Shown: in pieces, positions 8,114 to 16,872 of the stretch
Layout: every line of letters begins with the position of its first letter
Numbering within the stretch: the stretch's first letter is position 1
Assembly (NCBI RefSeq): GCF_031344055.1
Contig: NZ_JADBEN010000001.1
Reading direction: 5' to 3' (one strand)
Origin: Methylobacillus flagellatus_A
GTDB taxonomy: Bacteria > Pseudomonadota > Gammaproteobacteria > Burkholderiales > Methylophilaceae
Length of the DNA: 64,000 bases
The notes under the pieces: model-generated
Database searches by the model: none
Told to the model about the DNA's origin: nothing
The model's input: the letters and a program-made list of their open reading frames with translations, nothing else
Made by a program: the position numbers and the translations under genes

Positions 8114-8812
8114 CTAGAAACGCAGGAACAGCGATGTGGAAAGGACGTGGTTCATGCGGTCGAACTCATGTCCGCGGACATATTGGTTGACATAGCCGAT
8201 CTCGAGCCGGGCATTTTGCGCCGCCTGCCAGGCCACTCCGGCAAACGCGCGGTTCTGGTCGAAACCGCTCATGGCTCCCCAGTCGGTGCTGCGGGTGCTG
8301 ACGAACAGTTCATCCCATAACAGCCAGCTCAGCGATTCCTTCCCCTCGATCTTCTTGATGGCGCGCACCAATTGGCGCACGCGGTGGCCTGTGTCGTGCC
8401 CGGTATCGAAATTGCGTTGTTCCAGCCGCGTGCGGCTGGTGATGACGATGCCGTTCGAGGTCGGGGGAAAGGTGTACATGAATTGCTGCCACCAGCGCTG
8501 CTCGTGGTTGGAGCCTTGCGCCGTGTGCGTCCTGACGTCGGCATAGCCCAGCCAGATGCTTGCGCGGTCTGAAACCCAGTAATTGACGGCCGGCCGGATG
8601 ATGGTCTGGTCGTGCTCCCGCCCTTCCTCCTTCAAGCGCGGCTGCAACTCCGCGTACCAGCCGATGCGGCTTTCCTTCGCCAGCTTGCCTTCCATGGTCA
8701 GGTTGAACCAGAAGCGGCTATCTTCCTCGACCTCGGCATATGTCCAGCAGGCGCTCGTGCTCATTACCCCAATCGACAATCCGCGCAGCAAGCGTATGGT
8801 ATTAAATCTCAT
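8114..8812 (-). CDS. DUF2490 family protein (predicted exported beta-barrel-like)
   Basis: 232 residues with an N-terminal signal segment (about 1-26) and a mature part of alternating aromatic/polar strands ending in S-T-S-L-F-L-R-F. A final Phe is typical of outer-membrane proteins. Segments such as F-W-F-N-L-T-M-E-G-K-L and E-L-Q-P-R-L match the DUF2490 family. Function is unknown. The ATG at 8812 has GAAGGA six bases upstream; the frame continues about 125 codons further upstream, but that part lacks protein-like character and covers the divergent promoter region. It is convergent with the CHASE3 kinase gene. Confidence 0.75.
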   Translation of the reverse strand: MRFNTIRLLRGLSIGVMSTSACWTYAEVEEDSRFWFNLTMEGKLAKESRIGWYAELQPRLKEEGREHDQTIIRPAVNYWVSDRASIWLGYADVRTHTAQGSNHEQRWWQQFMYTFPPTSNGIVITSRTRLEQRNFDTGHDTGHRVRQLVRAIKKIEGKESLSWLLWDELFVSTRSTDWGAMSGFDQNRAFAGVAWQAAQNARLEIGYVNQYVRGHEFDRMNHVLSTSLFLRF

Positions 8813-9050
8813 GCAATTTCCTTCTCTTGATCCAATCTGTCGTTGTGACGACCGGCAAGGTTGATCGTTGAGGGTATGACTGTAACCCACGCATACATAA
8901 AAGGCGAATTTGGAAAGGCGAATCCGGAGCCCGGTTGTCAGCTGCCTCTGACACGATTTGCAGCGGCGCGCTGACGGTGAGGGATGTCGGATGACATTAC
9001 CATGCATGCATGTTCCACGATTTACCGTCCTACCTACAGAGGAGAGCAAT

Positions 9051-9566
9051 ATGCATCGTTCCATCAAGACCAATATCATTTCCGCCGCCATCAGCGTATT
9101 GCTGGGAACCGCCGCAAGCGGTGCGTGGGCGGTATCCATTTCCGACGAGCTCAACCAGAGCCCGGACGTAAAGCAGTTCCATGAATTAGACACCAATAAC
9201 GACGGCCACTTGAACTATACCGAGGCCAGCCGCGACAGCTTCTACACCAAGGAGCATTTCAATGCCGCCGACAAGAACAAGGACGCCAAGCTGAGCCAGG
9301 AAGAGTACAGCAACTACAAAACCGCCCAGCAGAAAAAAGAAGTGGGCCGAGTAGTGGATGACAGCACCATCACTGCCAAGGTCAAGGCGAACATCCTGAA
9401 GGAGGAAGGCTTCAAGGGCCTGCAAGTCAGCGTGGAAACCTACAAGGGCGTGGTGCAGTTGAGCGGTTTCGTCAACAGCAAGGCCCAGATCCAGAAAGCC
9501 GGCGAAGTGGCCAAAGCGGTTGAAGGCGTGAAATCGGTCAAGAACAACCTGATCGTCAAGGGCTAA
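9051..9566 (+). CDS. Exported EF-hand plus BON domain protein
   Basis: 171 residues. A signal peptide ends near A-W-A (residue 27). Two EF-hand loops follow: D-T-N-N-D-G-H-L-N-Y-T-E (47-58) and D-K-N-K-D-A-K-L-S-Q-E-E (74-85). A BON domain covers about 100-170 (D-D-S-T-I-T-A-K-V-K, G-V-V-Q-L-S-G-F-V, V-K-S-V-K-N-N-L). BON domains, as in OsmY, occur in periplasmic proteins and are thought to bind phospholipid; the EF-hands suggest Ca2+ dependence. AGAGGAG lies six bases before the ATG, and an intrinsic terminator follows. The combination is uncommon and its function is not established. Confidence 0.85.
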   Translation: MHRSIKTNIISAAISVLLGTAASGAWAVSISDELNQSPDVKQFHELDTNNDGHLNYTEASRDSFYTKEHFNAADKNKDAKLSQEEYSNYKTAQQKKEVGRVVDDSTITAKVKANILKEEGFKGLQVSVETYKGVVQLSGFVNSKAQIQKAGEVAKAVEGVKSVKNNLIVKG

Positions 9567-9585
9567 GCAAGCAAGTAGCCATACT

Positions 9586-9617
9586 AAAAAAGCCTGTGGA
9601 CAACCACAGGCTTTTTT
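9586..9617. terminator. Bidirectional intrinsic terminator
   Basis: A perfect 14-base stem (AAAAAAGCCTGTGG / CCACAGGCTTTTTT) with an ACAA loop. It has an A-run before and a T-run after, so it can terminate both the EF-hand/BON gene and the convergent lipocalin gene. Confidence 0.92.
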
Positions 9618-9628
9618 ACTTTCTACCG

Positions 9629-10204
9629 CTAGCGGCGCATGGTGTCCCGGTGCGGCAGCTTCATGCCGGGTTGCGCGCCATGCTCGACGAAAATCAGCTT
9701 GCCGGTATCGAAGCCCAGATGCTGGGCCCTGGCAATCAGTTCCGCCTTGACCGGGTAGGAAAGCTCCGGAGTACGCGAAAGTATCCAGAGGTAATCGCGG
9801 CTGGGGCCCGCCACCAGCGAGAAGTTGTAATTGACGTGGTCCAGCACCAGGATATTGTAGGCGCCGTAGAACGGGCCGAAGAACGATACCTTCAACTTGC
9901 CGGTATCGGGTCCGTCGACAAAATAGGCCTTGCCTTCCGCCTCTTTCCACGCCTGTTTTTCCGGGTCGTACCCCCGGTTGATCACTTTCAGGCCGCCGTC
10001 CTCGCGTTTGCTATAGGTCGCGGTGACCTGTTGCAAGCCTCGCTCGAACGAATGGTCCAGGCGCGCGATCTCGTACCAGGTGCCCAGGTATTGGTCGGGC
10101 TTGAAATGCGTGACGGGCTGCAGTCCTGAAGGCGTCCCCGTGCCGGTGCAAGCCAACAGGCAGCATGCGAGCATCAGGCAAAACATGCGTTTCATGATCA
10201 CCAT
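9629..10204 (-). CDS. blc: Outer-membrane lipocalin (Blc-like lipoprotein)
   Basis: About 190 residues. A lipoprotein signal peptide ends in a lipobox (L-L-A-C) and the mature protein has the lipocalin signature Y-L-G-T-W-Y-E-I-A-R-L-D-H plus Y-L-W-I-L-S-R-T-P, as in bacterial Blc. Blc is an outer-membrane lipocalin that binds lysophospholipids and fatty acids and is induced by envelope stress. There is an alternative ATG nine bases downstream; AAGGA lies very close to the first one, so the start is uncertain by three codons. It is convergent with the EF-hand/BON gene across a shared terminator. Confidence 0.9.
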   Translation of the reverse strand: MVIMKRMFCLMLACCLLACTGTGTPSGLQPVTHFKPDQYLGTWYEIARLDHSFERGLQQVTATYSKREDGGLKVINRGYDPEKQAWKEAEGKAYFVDGPDTGKLKVSFFGPFYGAYNILVLDHVNYNFSLVAGPSRDYLWILSRTPELSYPVKAELIARAQHLGFDTGKLIFVEHGAQPGMKLPHRDTMRR

Positions 10205-10223
10205 GTTCCTTTATCCGGTCCTT

Positions 10224-10679
10224 CTATTTCCCCGGTGCTTGCCGCGCAATGAAGCGGTCCAGCGCCGCCGCAAACGCCTGCCGGTCTGCCTGGCTGAACG
10301 AGGCGGGGCCGCCCAGTTCCACGCCGCTGCTGCGCAGATCCTCCATGAAGTGCCGCATGGCGAGCCGCTCGCCTATGCTGCCCTTGTCGTACATTTCCCC
10401 GCGCGGGTTGAGCGCGTGGGCCTCCTTGGCGATCACTTCCGCCGCAAGCGGAATGTCCGCAGTAATGACAAGGTCGCCCGGCTGAAGTTTTTGCACGATC
10501 TCCTTGTCTGCCACGTCGAATCCGCCTGGCACCTGCAAGGCGCGGATATGGGGCGAGGGCGGTACACGCAGCAGTTTGTTGGCGACCAGCGTCACCATGA
10601 TGCCGGTGCGGTCCGCAGCGCGGAATAGGATTTCCTTCACCGCTACCGGACAGGCGTCCGCATCAACCCAGATCTGCAT
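10224..10679 (-). CDS. YaiI/YqxD family protein (UPF0178)
   Basis: 151 residues starting MQIWVDADACP, the hallmark of the YaiI/YqxD (DUF188) family, with the further family blocks V-I-T-A-D-I-P-L-A and G-E-M-Y. These proteins have a PIN/NYN-like fold with conserved acidic residues and may be nucleases, but activity is not proven. The frame extends far upstream without a stop into recQ on the same strand, but that part is a recQ shadow. The ATG at the family N-terminus was chosen. It lies 17 bases after recQ and is probably co-transcribed with it. Confidence 0.88.
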   Translation of the reverse strand: MQIWVDADACPVAVKEILFRAADRTGIMVTLVANKLLRVPPSPHIRALQVPGGFDVADKEIVQKLQPGDLVITADIPLAAEVIAKEAHALNPRGEMYDKGSIGERLAMRHFMEDLRSSGVELGGPASFSQADRQAFAAALDRFIARQAPGK

Positions 10680-10696
10680 GGCGGCAGGCCTTTGCG

Positions 10697-12529
10697 TTAG
10701 TTTGCATATTCTTCCAATACCTCCAGGAACGCGTCGCCGTAATGCGCCAGCTTGGCGGCGCCTATGCCGCTGATGCGGCCCATTTCCGTCAGGCTGCCGG
10801 GTTTCTGGTTGAGGATTTCCAGCAGGGTGCTGTCGTGGAAAATGACATACGGCGGCACTTCCTGCTCGCGGGCGAGCTCCAGCCGCTTGGCCTTGAGCGC
10901 GAGCCAGAGCGGGTCGTCCTGCACTTCCTTGTAGGCTTCGCGGCTGCGGCTGGCGCGTTCGGCCTTGCTTGCTGTGCGCGTGGCAGGCGGATCGCTGCGC
11001 AGCCAGATTTCCGTTTCCCCGCGCAGCAACGGCCTGGCTTCCTCCGTAAGGCGCAGGCCGCCGTAGCCTTCCATGTCGGTGGAAAGCAGCCCGGCTGCTA
11101 CCAGCTGGCGGAACACGCTGCTCCATTGCGCCTGGCTCAGGGCCTTGCCGATGCCGAAGGTGGTCAGCGAGTGGTGGTTGAAGCGCTTGATCTGTTCTGT
11201 CGTCTTGCCCAGCAGGATGTCGATGAGGTGGCCTGCGCCGAAGCGCTGGCCGCTGCGGTATACGCATGAAAGCGCCATGCGTGCGGCCTCGGTGCCGTTC
11301 CAGGTGTCCACCGGGTTGAGGCAATTGTCGCATTGTCCGCAATTGCCCGGATGCTGCTCGCCGAAATAGCGCAAGATGGCCTGGTGGCGGCAGGCAGTGG
11401 ATTCGCAATAACCGAGCAGGGCGTCCAGCTTCTGGCGTTCCAGGCGCTTTCTTTCTTCGGGCGTATCGCCGCCGTCGAGCAATTGGCGCATGTTGACCAG
11501 GTCGCCCAGGCCGTACACCATCCATGCGTCCGCATCCAGGCCGTCGCGGCCCGCACGGCCGGTTTCCTGGTAATAGCCCTCCATGCTCTTGGGCAGGTCG
11601 AGGTGGACGACGAAGCGCACGTTGGGCTTGTCTATGCCCATGCCGAAGGCCACGGTCGCGACCATGATGATGCCTTCCTCCCGCAGGAAGCGCTGCTGGT
11701 TGGCCTGGCGCAGGCTAGCGTCCAGCCCGGCATGGTAGGGCAGCGCATCCCAGCCTTGCTCCTTGAGCCAGGCCGCCGTTTCCTCCACCTTGCGCCGCGA
11801 CAGGCAATAGATGATGCCTGCGTCGTTGGGGTGTTCGGATTCGAGGAAGCTGAGCAATTGCTTGCGGGCGTTGTTCTTCAGCGCCACGCGGTAGCGGATG
11901 TTGGGGCGGTCGAAACTGGAAACGAATTGCCGCGCGCTTTCCAGGCCCAGGCGCTCGACGATCTCGTTGCGGGTCGGCGTATCGGCGGTAGCGGTGAGCG
12001 CGATGCGCGGCACCTCGGGAAACTCCTGGTGCAGCACTGTGAGCTGGCGGTATTCGGGCCGGAAGTCGTGCCCCCATTGCGACACGCAATGCGCTTCGTC
12101 GATCGCGAACAGGGCGATGCCGAAGCGCTGCTGGATTTCGTGCAAGGTGCTGAGGAAGTTCGGCGTCATCAGCCGCTCGGGCGCGACATACAACACTTTC
12201 ATCTCGCCGCGCATCAGAGCCTGGTAGACGTTGCGCGCGCTATCGCCGTCCAGGCTGGAATTGAGGAAGGCGGCTTGGATGCCAAGCTGGCGCAAGGCAT
12301 CCACCTGGTCCTGCATCAGGGCGATGAGCGGGGAAACGACAATGCCGACGCCTTGCCGCAACAGGGCGGGAATCTGGTAGCAGAGCGACTTGCCGCCGCC
12401 GGTCGGCATGAGCACCAGCGCATCGCCGCCGTCAGCCACATGGTTGACGATGGCTTCCTGCTCGCCGCGGAAGGCGCTGTAGCCGAAGGTTTGCTCCAGC
12501 AACTGCTGGGCAGCAGTGTTCGCCTGCAT
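10697..12529 (-). CDS. recQ: ATP-dependent DNA helicase RecQ
   Basis: 610 residues, the usual RecQ length. Motif I is T-G-G-G-K-S-L-C-Y-Q; the DEAH box reads A-I-D-E-A-H-C-V-S-Q-W-G-H-D-F; motif VI lies in Q-E-T-G-R-A-G-R-D-G. A RecQ zinc-binding region follows (C-x16-C-x2-C pattern around residue 375-400), then the RQC winged helix and a C-terminal HRDC domain (about 520-600). RecQ unwinds 3'-5' and works in recombination and fork repair. The stop of recQ lies 17 bases before the YaiI gene, and the rhlE stop is 12 bases upstream of its start, giving an rhlE-recQ-yaiI arrangement. Confidence 0.96.
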   Translation of the reverse strand: MQANTAAQQLLEQTFGYSAFRGEQEAIVNHVADGGDALVLMPTGGGKSLCYQIPALLRQGVGIVVSPLIALMQDQVDALRQLGIQAAFLNSSLDGDSARNVYQALMRGEMKVLYVAPERLMTPNFLSTLHEIQQRFGIALFAIDEAHCVSQWGHDFRPEYRQLTVLHQEFPEVPRIALTATADTPTRNEIVERLGLESARQFVSSFDRPNIRYRVALKNNARKQLLSFLESEHPNDAGIIYCLSRRKVEETAAWLKEQGWDALPYHAGLDASLRQANQQRFLREEGIIMVATVAFGMGIDKPNVRFVVHLDLPKSMEGYYQETGRAGRDGLDADAWMVYGLGDLVNMRQLLDGGDTPEERKRLERQKLDALLGYCESTACRHQAILRYFGEQHPGNCGQCDNCLNPVDTWNGTEAARMALSCVYRSGQRFGAGHLIDILLGKTTEQIKRFNHHSLTTFGIGKALSQAQWSSVFRQLVAAGLLSTDMEGYGGLRLTEEARPLLRGETEIWLRSDPPATRTASKAERASRSREAYKEVQDDPLWLALKAKRLELAREQEVPPYVIFHDSTLLEILNQKPGSLTEMGRISGIGAAKLAHYGDAFLEVLEEYAN

Positions 12530-12541
12530 GCTGGCTAGGCT

Positions 12542-14095
12542 CTAGCGGCGGCCCCGGTTGGGACGCTGCCCAGGGTTGTTGTGGAATTGGCGCTTGGGCG
12601 GCTGCGGCGGCACGAACAGCCCCACCTGCGGCATGGCCTGGTGGCGTGCGGCTTCGGACAGTAGCTTCTCCGGCTTCTTGTTGGCTTGCTCTGCCTGTCC
12701 GCGGGGCTTGTTGCGTTGCCCTTGGGCTGGTGGCTGCTGGTTTTGTGCGTGCTGTGGCCGGGGTTGCGCTTTGGCTTGGTTGTTTCTGCCCTGGCGAGGT
12801 TTAGCGCTATTGCCAGCGGCATCGCCGCGCTCGCGCTGCTGGCCTTGCGGACGGTTGTTCCTCGCCTGGCGGGTTTGTGCAGGCTGCTGTTGTCTTGGCG
12901 GGCGGCTTTCTGCGGCAGGCTGTTCGCTGGGCGCAAAGTCACCAGGGATATCCAGGCGCGGAATCTCGCGCTTGATCAGGCGTTCGATCCCCTTGAGCAG
13001 TTTGACTTCCTCGTTGTCGACTAGGGAGACGGCAGCGCCCGTGCATCCGGCACGGCCGGTACGGCCAATGCGGTGTACGTAGTCTTCCGGCACGTTCGGC
13101 AATTCGAAATTCACCACTTGCGGCAATTGGTCGATGTCGAGGCCGCGTGCGGCAATATCGGTCGCCACCAGCACCGGCAGGGTGCCGTCCTTGAACTCGG
13201 CCAGCGCCTTGGTGCGGGCGGATTGGCTCTTGTTGCCGTGAATCGCGGCGGCAGCGATGCCGTCCTTGCTGAGCTTTTCCGCGAGGCGGTTGGCGCCGTG
13301 CTTGGTGCGGGTGAATATCAGCACCTGCTTCCAGTCATGGTGGCGGATCAGGTGCGCGACCAGTTCGCGCTTGTGTCCCTGGCTGACCAAGTGCACGGCC
13401 TGCTCGACCAGCTCCGAAGCCGTGTTGCGCCGCGCCACTTCCACGTAGCCTGGGTTGTGCAGCAGGCCGTCGGCCAGCTCTTTGATCTCGTCGGAGAAAG
13501 TGGCCGAGAACAGCAAGTTCTGACGTTGCTTGGGCAGCAGGGCCAATACGCGCTTGATGTCGCGGATGAAGCCCATGTCCAGCATGCGGTCCGCCTCATC
13601 CAGCACCAGGATCTCGATCGCGGACAGGTCTATCGTTTTCTGCGCCGCGTGGTCGAGCAGGCGGCCGGGCGTGGCGACCAGGATGTCCAGCGGCTTCTTC
13701 AGGCGCTCGATCTGCGGGTTGATGCCTACGCCGCCGAACATCACCATGGATTTCAATTTCAGGTGTTTGCCATAGGTTTGTACCGATTCTTCCACCTGGG
13801 CGGCAAGCTCGCGCGTCGGCGTCAGGATCAGGCAGCGCGGCTGGCCTGCCTTTACCTTGACCGGTTTGGAATGCAGCAGGTGCAGCAAGGGCAGGGTAAA
13901 GCCCGCTGTCTTGCCTGTGCCCGTCTGGGCGCCTGCCAAGAGGTCGCCGCCGTTCAGCACCAGGGGAATGGCCTGGGCCTGGATCGGGGTCGGGTTGGTG
14001 TAGCCGGTATCGGCAATGGCGCGCAGAATGGGTTCTGCCAGGCCGAGATCGGAAAATTGTATGTTGGAAAGCGCAATGCTTACGTCGGAAGACAA
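12542..14095 (-). CDS. rhlE: DEAD-box ATP-dependent RNA helicase (RhlE type)
   Basis: 517 residues. The Q-motif region (G-Y-T-N-P-T-P-I-Q), motif I A-Q-T-G-T-G-K-T, the DEAD box V-L-D-E-A-D-R-M-L-D-M-G-F, motif III S-A-T-F and motif VI H-R-I-G-R-T-G-R-A-G are all present. From about residue 385 the protein becomes a long, low-complexity, Gln/Arg/Asn/Pro-rich tail (many QQ, RNN, GQ repeats) ending in GRR. Such basic disordered tails in RhlE-type helicases bind RNA and promote condensate formation. RhlE acts in ribosome assembly and RNA turnover. It is transcribed towards recQ. Confidence 0.93.
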   Translation of the reverse strand: MSSDVSIALSNIQFSDLGLAEPILRAIADTGYTNPTPIQAQAIPLVLNGGDLLAGAQTGTGKTAGFTLPLLHLLHSKPVKVKAGQPRCLILTPTRELAAQVEESVQTYGKHLKLKSMVMFGGVGINPQIERLKKPLDILVATPGRLLDHAAQKTIDLSAIEILVLDEADRMLDMGFIRDIKRVLALLPKQRQNLLFSATFSDEIKELADGLLHNPGYVEVARRNTASELVEQAVHLVSQGHKRELVAHLIRHHDWKQVLIFTRTKHGANRLAEKLSKDGIAAAAIHGNKSQSARTKALAEFKDGTLPVLVATDIAARGLDIDQLPQVVNFELPNVPEDYVHRIGRTGRAGCTGAAVSLVDNEEVKLLKGIERLIKREIPRLDIPGDFAPSEQPAAESRPPRQQQPAQTRQARNNRPQGQQRERGDAAGNSAKPRQGRNNQAKAQPRPQHAQNQQPPAQGQRNKPRGQAEQANKKPEKLLSEAARHQAMPQVGLFVPPQPPKRQFHNNPGQRPNRGRR

Positions 14096-14300
14096 GCTGA
14101 AACTCCATTATTCAAGGGTGTTTTTGTCGGCCTGTTACGATGACATAACTCCAATCTAGGCAGACAGCAGGAAGGTATCTGTTAGGATTCAGGACCGCTG
14201 CGCGGATTGGATGTAGCGCAGGGAAAGCAGATTATACGGCAAAACCCCATAAGCTGGGCAATGAATGATGAGAGTTTTTTAGATATATATTGCAAGACCG

Positions 14301-15014
14301 CTATGCCTGGCGGACTGGCGATACTGATTCCAGCATGTCCGCATCCAGCCAGCGCCATTCCCCCGGTGCCAGGTCGTCCGGCAAGGCAAGGCCGCCGATG
14401 CGGATGCGCTTCAATGCCTCGACACGGTTGCTTACCGCGGCCAGCATACGCTTGACCTGGTGGTATTTCCCTTCTGCCAGCGTCAGGTGCAGCACATGGC
14501 CGCCGACCACTTCTGCCGCTAGCGCGGCAACCGGCGCCGGTTCGTCCAGGAGTTGCACGCCGCTCAGCAGCGAGGCGATTTGCGTTTCATCCAAAGGATG
14601 CTTGGTGGTGACTTCATAGACCTTGGGCACTTTCCACTTGGGCGAGCTCATGCGGTGGATGAATTGCCCGTCATCGGAGAGCAGCAGCAACCCCGTCGTG
14701 TCCTCGTCCAGCCTGCCTATGCTCTGCACGCCGCGTTCCAGCAGCGGCGCGGGCAGCAGGCTGAAAATGCTCGGGTGGTGCTGCGGCTTGTGCGAGCATT
14801 CATAGTGCGCCGGCTTGTTCAGCATCAGGTAGGCTTGCGCGCGGAATTGCCATGCTTCGCCGCGCACGGTGAAATTGAGGTTCTCGGGATCAAACTCGGA
14901 AAAGGGGAAATCGCACACCTCGCCGTTCACCGTGACCTCGCCGTGGCGGATCATCGAGCGGCAAATCTTGCGGGAGCCAAAGCCCTGAGAATGCAGGATA
15001 CGTTCAAGTTGCAT
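14301..15014 (-). CDS. rsuA: RsuA-family 16S rRNA pseudouridine synthase
   Basis: 237 residues. An N-terminal S4 RNA-binding domain (R-I-L-H-S-Q-G-F-G-S-R-K, about 4-45) is followed by a pseudouridine synthase domain with the catalytic block G-R-L-D-E-D-T-T-G-L-L-L-L-S-D-D-G, the Asp being the nucleophile, and the K-Y-H-Q-V-K-R-M-L motif. RsuA modifies U516 of 16S rRNA; the related RluB/E/F act on 23S rRNA, so the exact target is an inference from size and layout. The start at MQLERILH agrees with the family. No ribosome binding site is evident, but the gene follows the DUF3617 gene by 17 bases and may be coupled to it. Confidence 0.85.
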   Translation of the reverse strand: MQLERILHSQGFGSRKICRSMIRHGEVTVNGEVCDFPFSEFDPENLNFTVRGEAWQFRAQAYLMLNKPAHYECSHKPQHHPSIFSLLPAPLLERGVQSIGRLDEDTTGLLLLSDDGQFIHRMSSPKWKVPKVYEVTTKHPLDETQIASLLSGVQLLDEPAPVAALAAEVVGGHVLHLTLAEGKYHQVKRMLAAVSNRVEALKRIRIGGLALPDDLAPGEWRWLDADMLESVSPVRQA

Positions 15015-15031
15015 AAGGTTGGAATAAGGAG

Positions 15032-15535
15032 TTATGGCTGATAAGTAGGAAGATCGGCATCGCAGGCGGGCTTGACCCACTTGCCGCTGATGGATGAGTT
15101 CTGGTTCACGGGCAGGCCCTGCGCAGTGCCCTGCATGGAAATGCTGCCCTGGAAAGCGCTGTCGCTGAGCAAGGTCATGTCGAAGCGGCCGTTGCCCTTG
15201 ATCGCGCCGTTGCAGCTGACGTCCCCGGTGACTTTGTCGCCGTTGTGCTGGTAGTTGCGCACGCTGCAGCCGTCTTCCGTCTGCGGTAGCAGCGGCTGCT
15301 TCAGCTTGGCCTGCTCAGGCGTAATGCATTGCTGCGTCACGATCGCATTGCCGCCTACCGGCAGCTCGATGCCGAATTGCCGCAACTGTTCCAGTTGCTC
15401 AGGCGCAATGGCGGGCAGGTCTTGTATCGTCACGGAGGTTTCCCACTGGCCCGGCTTGATCTGGTCGATGGCAAGCGCGGGCAAGGGACTGAGGAACAGG
15501 GCGCACAAACAGAATTTTGCAATGCGGTTGGGCAT
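15032..15535 (-). CDS. DUF3617 family exported protein
   Basis: 167 residues. A signal peptide covers residues 1-22 (ending L-P-A-L-A). The mature protein starts with I-K-P-G-Q-W-E-T-S-V-T, the typical DUF3617 opening, and has three Cys, including T-Q-Q-C-I-T-P and G-C-S-V-R. DUF3617 proteins are common in beta- and gammaproteobacteria and are predicted to be periplasmic; their function is unknown. The start at MPNRIAK gives a proper signal peptide, while a longer in-frame version from 15649 does not. It is upstream of and close to the rsuA-like gene. Confidence 0.8.
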   Translation of the reverse strand: MPNRIAKFCLCALFLSPLPALAIDQIKPGQWETSVTIQDLPAIAPEQLEQLRQFGIELPVGGNAIVTQQCITPEQAKLKQPLLPQTEDGCSVRNYQHNGDKVTGDVSCNGAIKGNGRFDMTLLSDSAFQGSISMQGTAQGLPVNQNSSISGKWVKPACDADLPTYQP

Positions 15536-15728
15536 GGGCTGGCGTGGTGTCGACAATAGTGGGACAAGTATAACACCCGGGAGGCGGCAGCCTGGAATCA
15601 AGCGAAGCAACCAAGGAAAGTGCGTAGCCTTTGCAGGCAGGGCGTGCATTATTGTGATTTAAAATATGCTGACCGATGCCGCTGCATGCCAAGCCCTGAA
15701 ATTATCCACTGCTATGCGAGGAACCCTT

Positions 15729-16007
15729 ATGAAGCCCTACGTCGCCTTGTTCATGCTAATTGCTTTTTTCCAAGTGCTTCCAGCCAATGCCGGGGAGAAA
15801 AGCTGTACCGCGGAGGCGGGCAAACGCCAAGCTGAGATGCTGGTGAAATGGTGCAGGAACGTCAGCCCCGCGACGCATCCGCCCTGCAATGCGGCGAATA
15901 GCTGCGGCTTGGTCATTGACGAGATCAAGCGCGGCTGTGCGTTCCTCAAGAACGAGAAGAGCCCGCCTTATTATTGTCGGCTGACATATGCTGATAGCGA
16001 TGAGTAA
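15729..16007 (+). CDS. Small cysteine-rich exported hypothetical protein
   Basis: 92 residues. An N-terminal signal peptide (MKPYVALFMLIAFFQVLPANA) with cleavage likely after A-N-A precedes a mature part of about 70 residues with six Cys (C-T-A-E, K-W-C-R-N, P-P-C-N, N-S-C-G, R-G-C-A, Y-Y-C-R), which suggests disulphide bonds in the periplasm. AGGA six bases before the ATG supports this start. No family is recognised. Neighbouring genes are unrelated. Confidence 0.7.
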   Translation: MKPYVALFMLIAFFQVLPANAGEKSCTAEAGKRQAEMLVKWCRNVSPATHPPCNAANSCGLVIDEIKRGCAFLKNEKSPPYYCRLTYADSDE

Positions 16008-16191
16008 AGTGTTTCGCTAGGGATGTTCCCTTGGCGGTGTCGGCATGAGAATCGTGCATAGTTCCAGGCTGATCAGGGATACCAGGGTAGGGAGTGTATA
16101 ATAACCATGTTGTTATATTGGTTAATTGGCAGCCGGTGATGTGCCGGGGCTTGCCATGTAACTTCTTTGTTTAATCCAGAAGCGAGTCAAA

Positions 16192-16530
16192 ATGAGCGAA
16201 TTACCTAATTGTCCCCAATGCAGTTCCAGCTATACCTACCAGGATGGCGGCCTATTCATCTGCCCGGAATGCGCGCATGAGTGGACGACTGACAGCGAAC
16301 AGGCGGCAGGCAGCGATTTTATCGTCAAGGATGCCAACGGCAACCTGCTACAGGACGGCGACACCATTACCGTGATCAAGGACCTCAAGGTCAAGGGCTC
16401 CTCGCTGGTGGTCAAGGTGGGCACCAAGGTCAAGAACATCCGCCTGGTGGATAGCGACCACAACATCGACTGCAAGATCGACGGCATCGGTGCGATGAAG
16501 CTGAAATCAGAGTTCGTGAAAAAGGCCTGA
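16192..16530 (+). CDS. yjdM: YjdM/PhnA family zinc-ribbon protein
   Basis: 112 residues. An N-terminal zinc ribbon has C7-P-Q-C10 and C24-P-E-C27, followed by the PhnA C-terminal domain with F-I-V-K-D-A-N-G-N-L-L-Q-D-G-D and K-V-K-N-I-R-L-V. E. coli YjdM was called PhnA because it lies next to the phosphonate operon, but it is not phosphonoacetate hydrolase and its role is unclear. It is followed by csaA after three bases, so the two are co-transcribed. Confidence 0.9.
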   Translation: MSELPNCPQCSSSYTYQDGGLFICPECAHEWTTDSEQAAGSDFIVKDANGNLLQDGDTITVIKDLKVKGSSLVVKVGTKVKNIRLVDSDHNIDCKIDGIGAMKLKSEFVKKA

Positions 16531-16533
16531 GCC

Positions 16534-16872
16534 ATGAACGACATCAGCTTCGAGGATTTTCTCAAGGTGGAATTGCGCGTGGGCGAAGTGGTTGCTGTCG
16601 AGAGATTCCCTGCCGCCCGCAAGCCCGCCTACATATTGCATGTCGATTTCGGCCCGGAGATCGGCGTGCTGAAATCCAGCGCCCAGATCACCGTGCACTA
16701 CCAGCCGGATGACTTGATCGAAAAGCAGGTGGTGGCGGTGGTGAATTTTCCTACGAAGCAGATCGGCCCGATTCAGTCGCAATGCTTGGTGACCGGGTTC
16801 CATGATGAGAATGGAGCAGTGGCTTTGTGCGTGCCGGATAAGAAAGTGCCGAAGGGGGCAAGGTTGCTTTGA
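16534..16872 (+). CDS. csaA: CsaA-type tRNA-binding protein
   Basis: 112 residues forming a single OB-fold tRNA-binding domain: F-L-K-V-E-L-R-V-G-E-V at the start, then A-R-K-P-A-Y, K-S-S-A-Q-I-T, N-F-P-T-K-Q-I-G and the terminal V-P-K-G-A-R-L-L. This matches CsaA over its whole length. CsaA is a homodimeric tRNA-binding protein reported to have export-related chaperone activity. The start lies three bases after the yjdM stop. It is the last conserved chromosomal gene before the cassette region. Confidence 0.92.
   Translation: MNDISFEDFLKVELRVGEVVAVERFPAARKPAYILHVDFGPEIGVLKSSAQITVHYQPDDLIEKQVVAVVNFPTKQIGPIQSQCLVTGFHDENGAVALCVPDKKVPKGARLL

Noticed and set aside
8813..9196. N-terminal extension of the DUF2490 protein
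   Set aside because: It lacks similarity, would bury the signal peptide and would overlap the divergent gene and its promoter.
10680..11525. Upstream extension of the YaiI-family frame
   Set aside because: It overlaps recQ on the same strand in another frame; the family starts at MQIWVDADACP.
11333..12538. Long plus-strand frame opposite recQ
   Set aside because: recQ motifs are complete on the minus strand.
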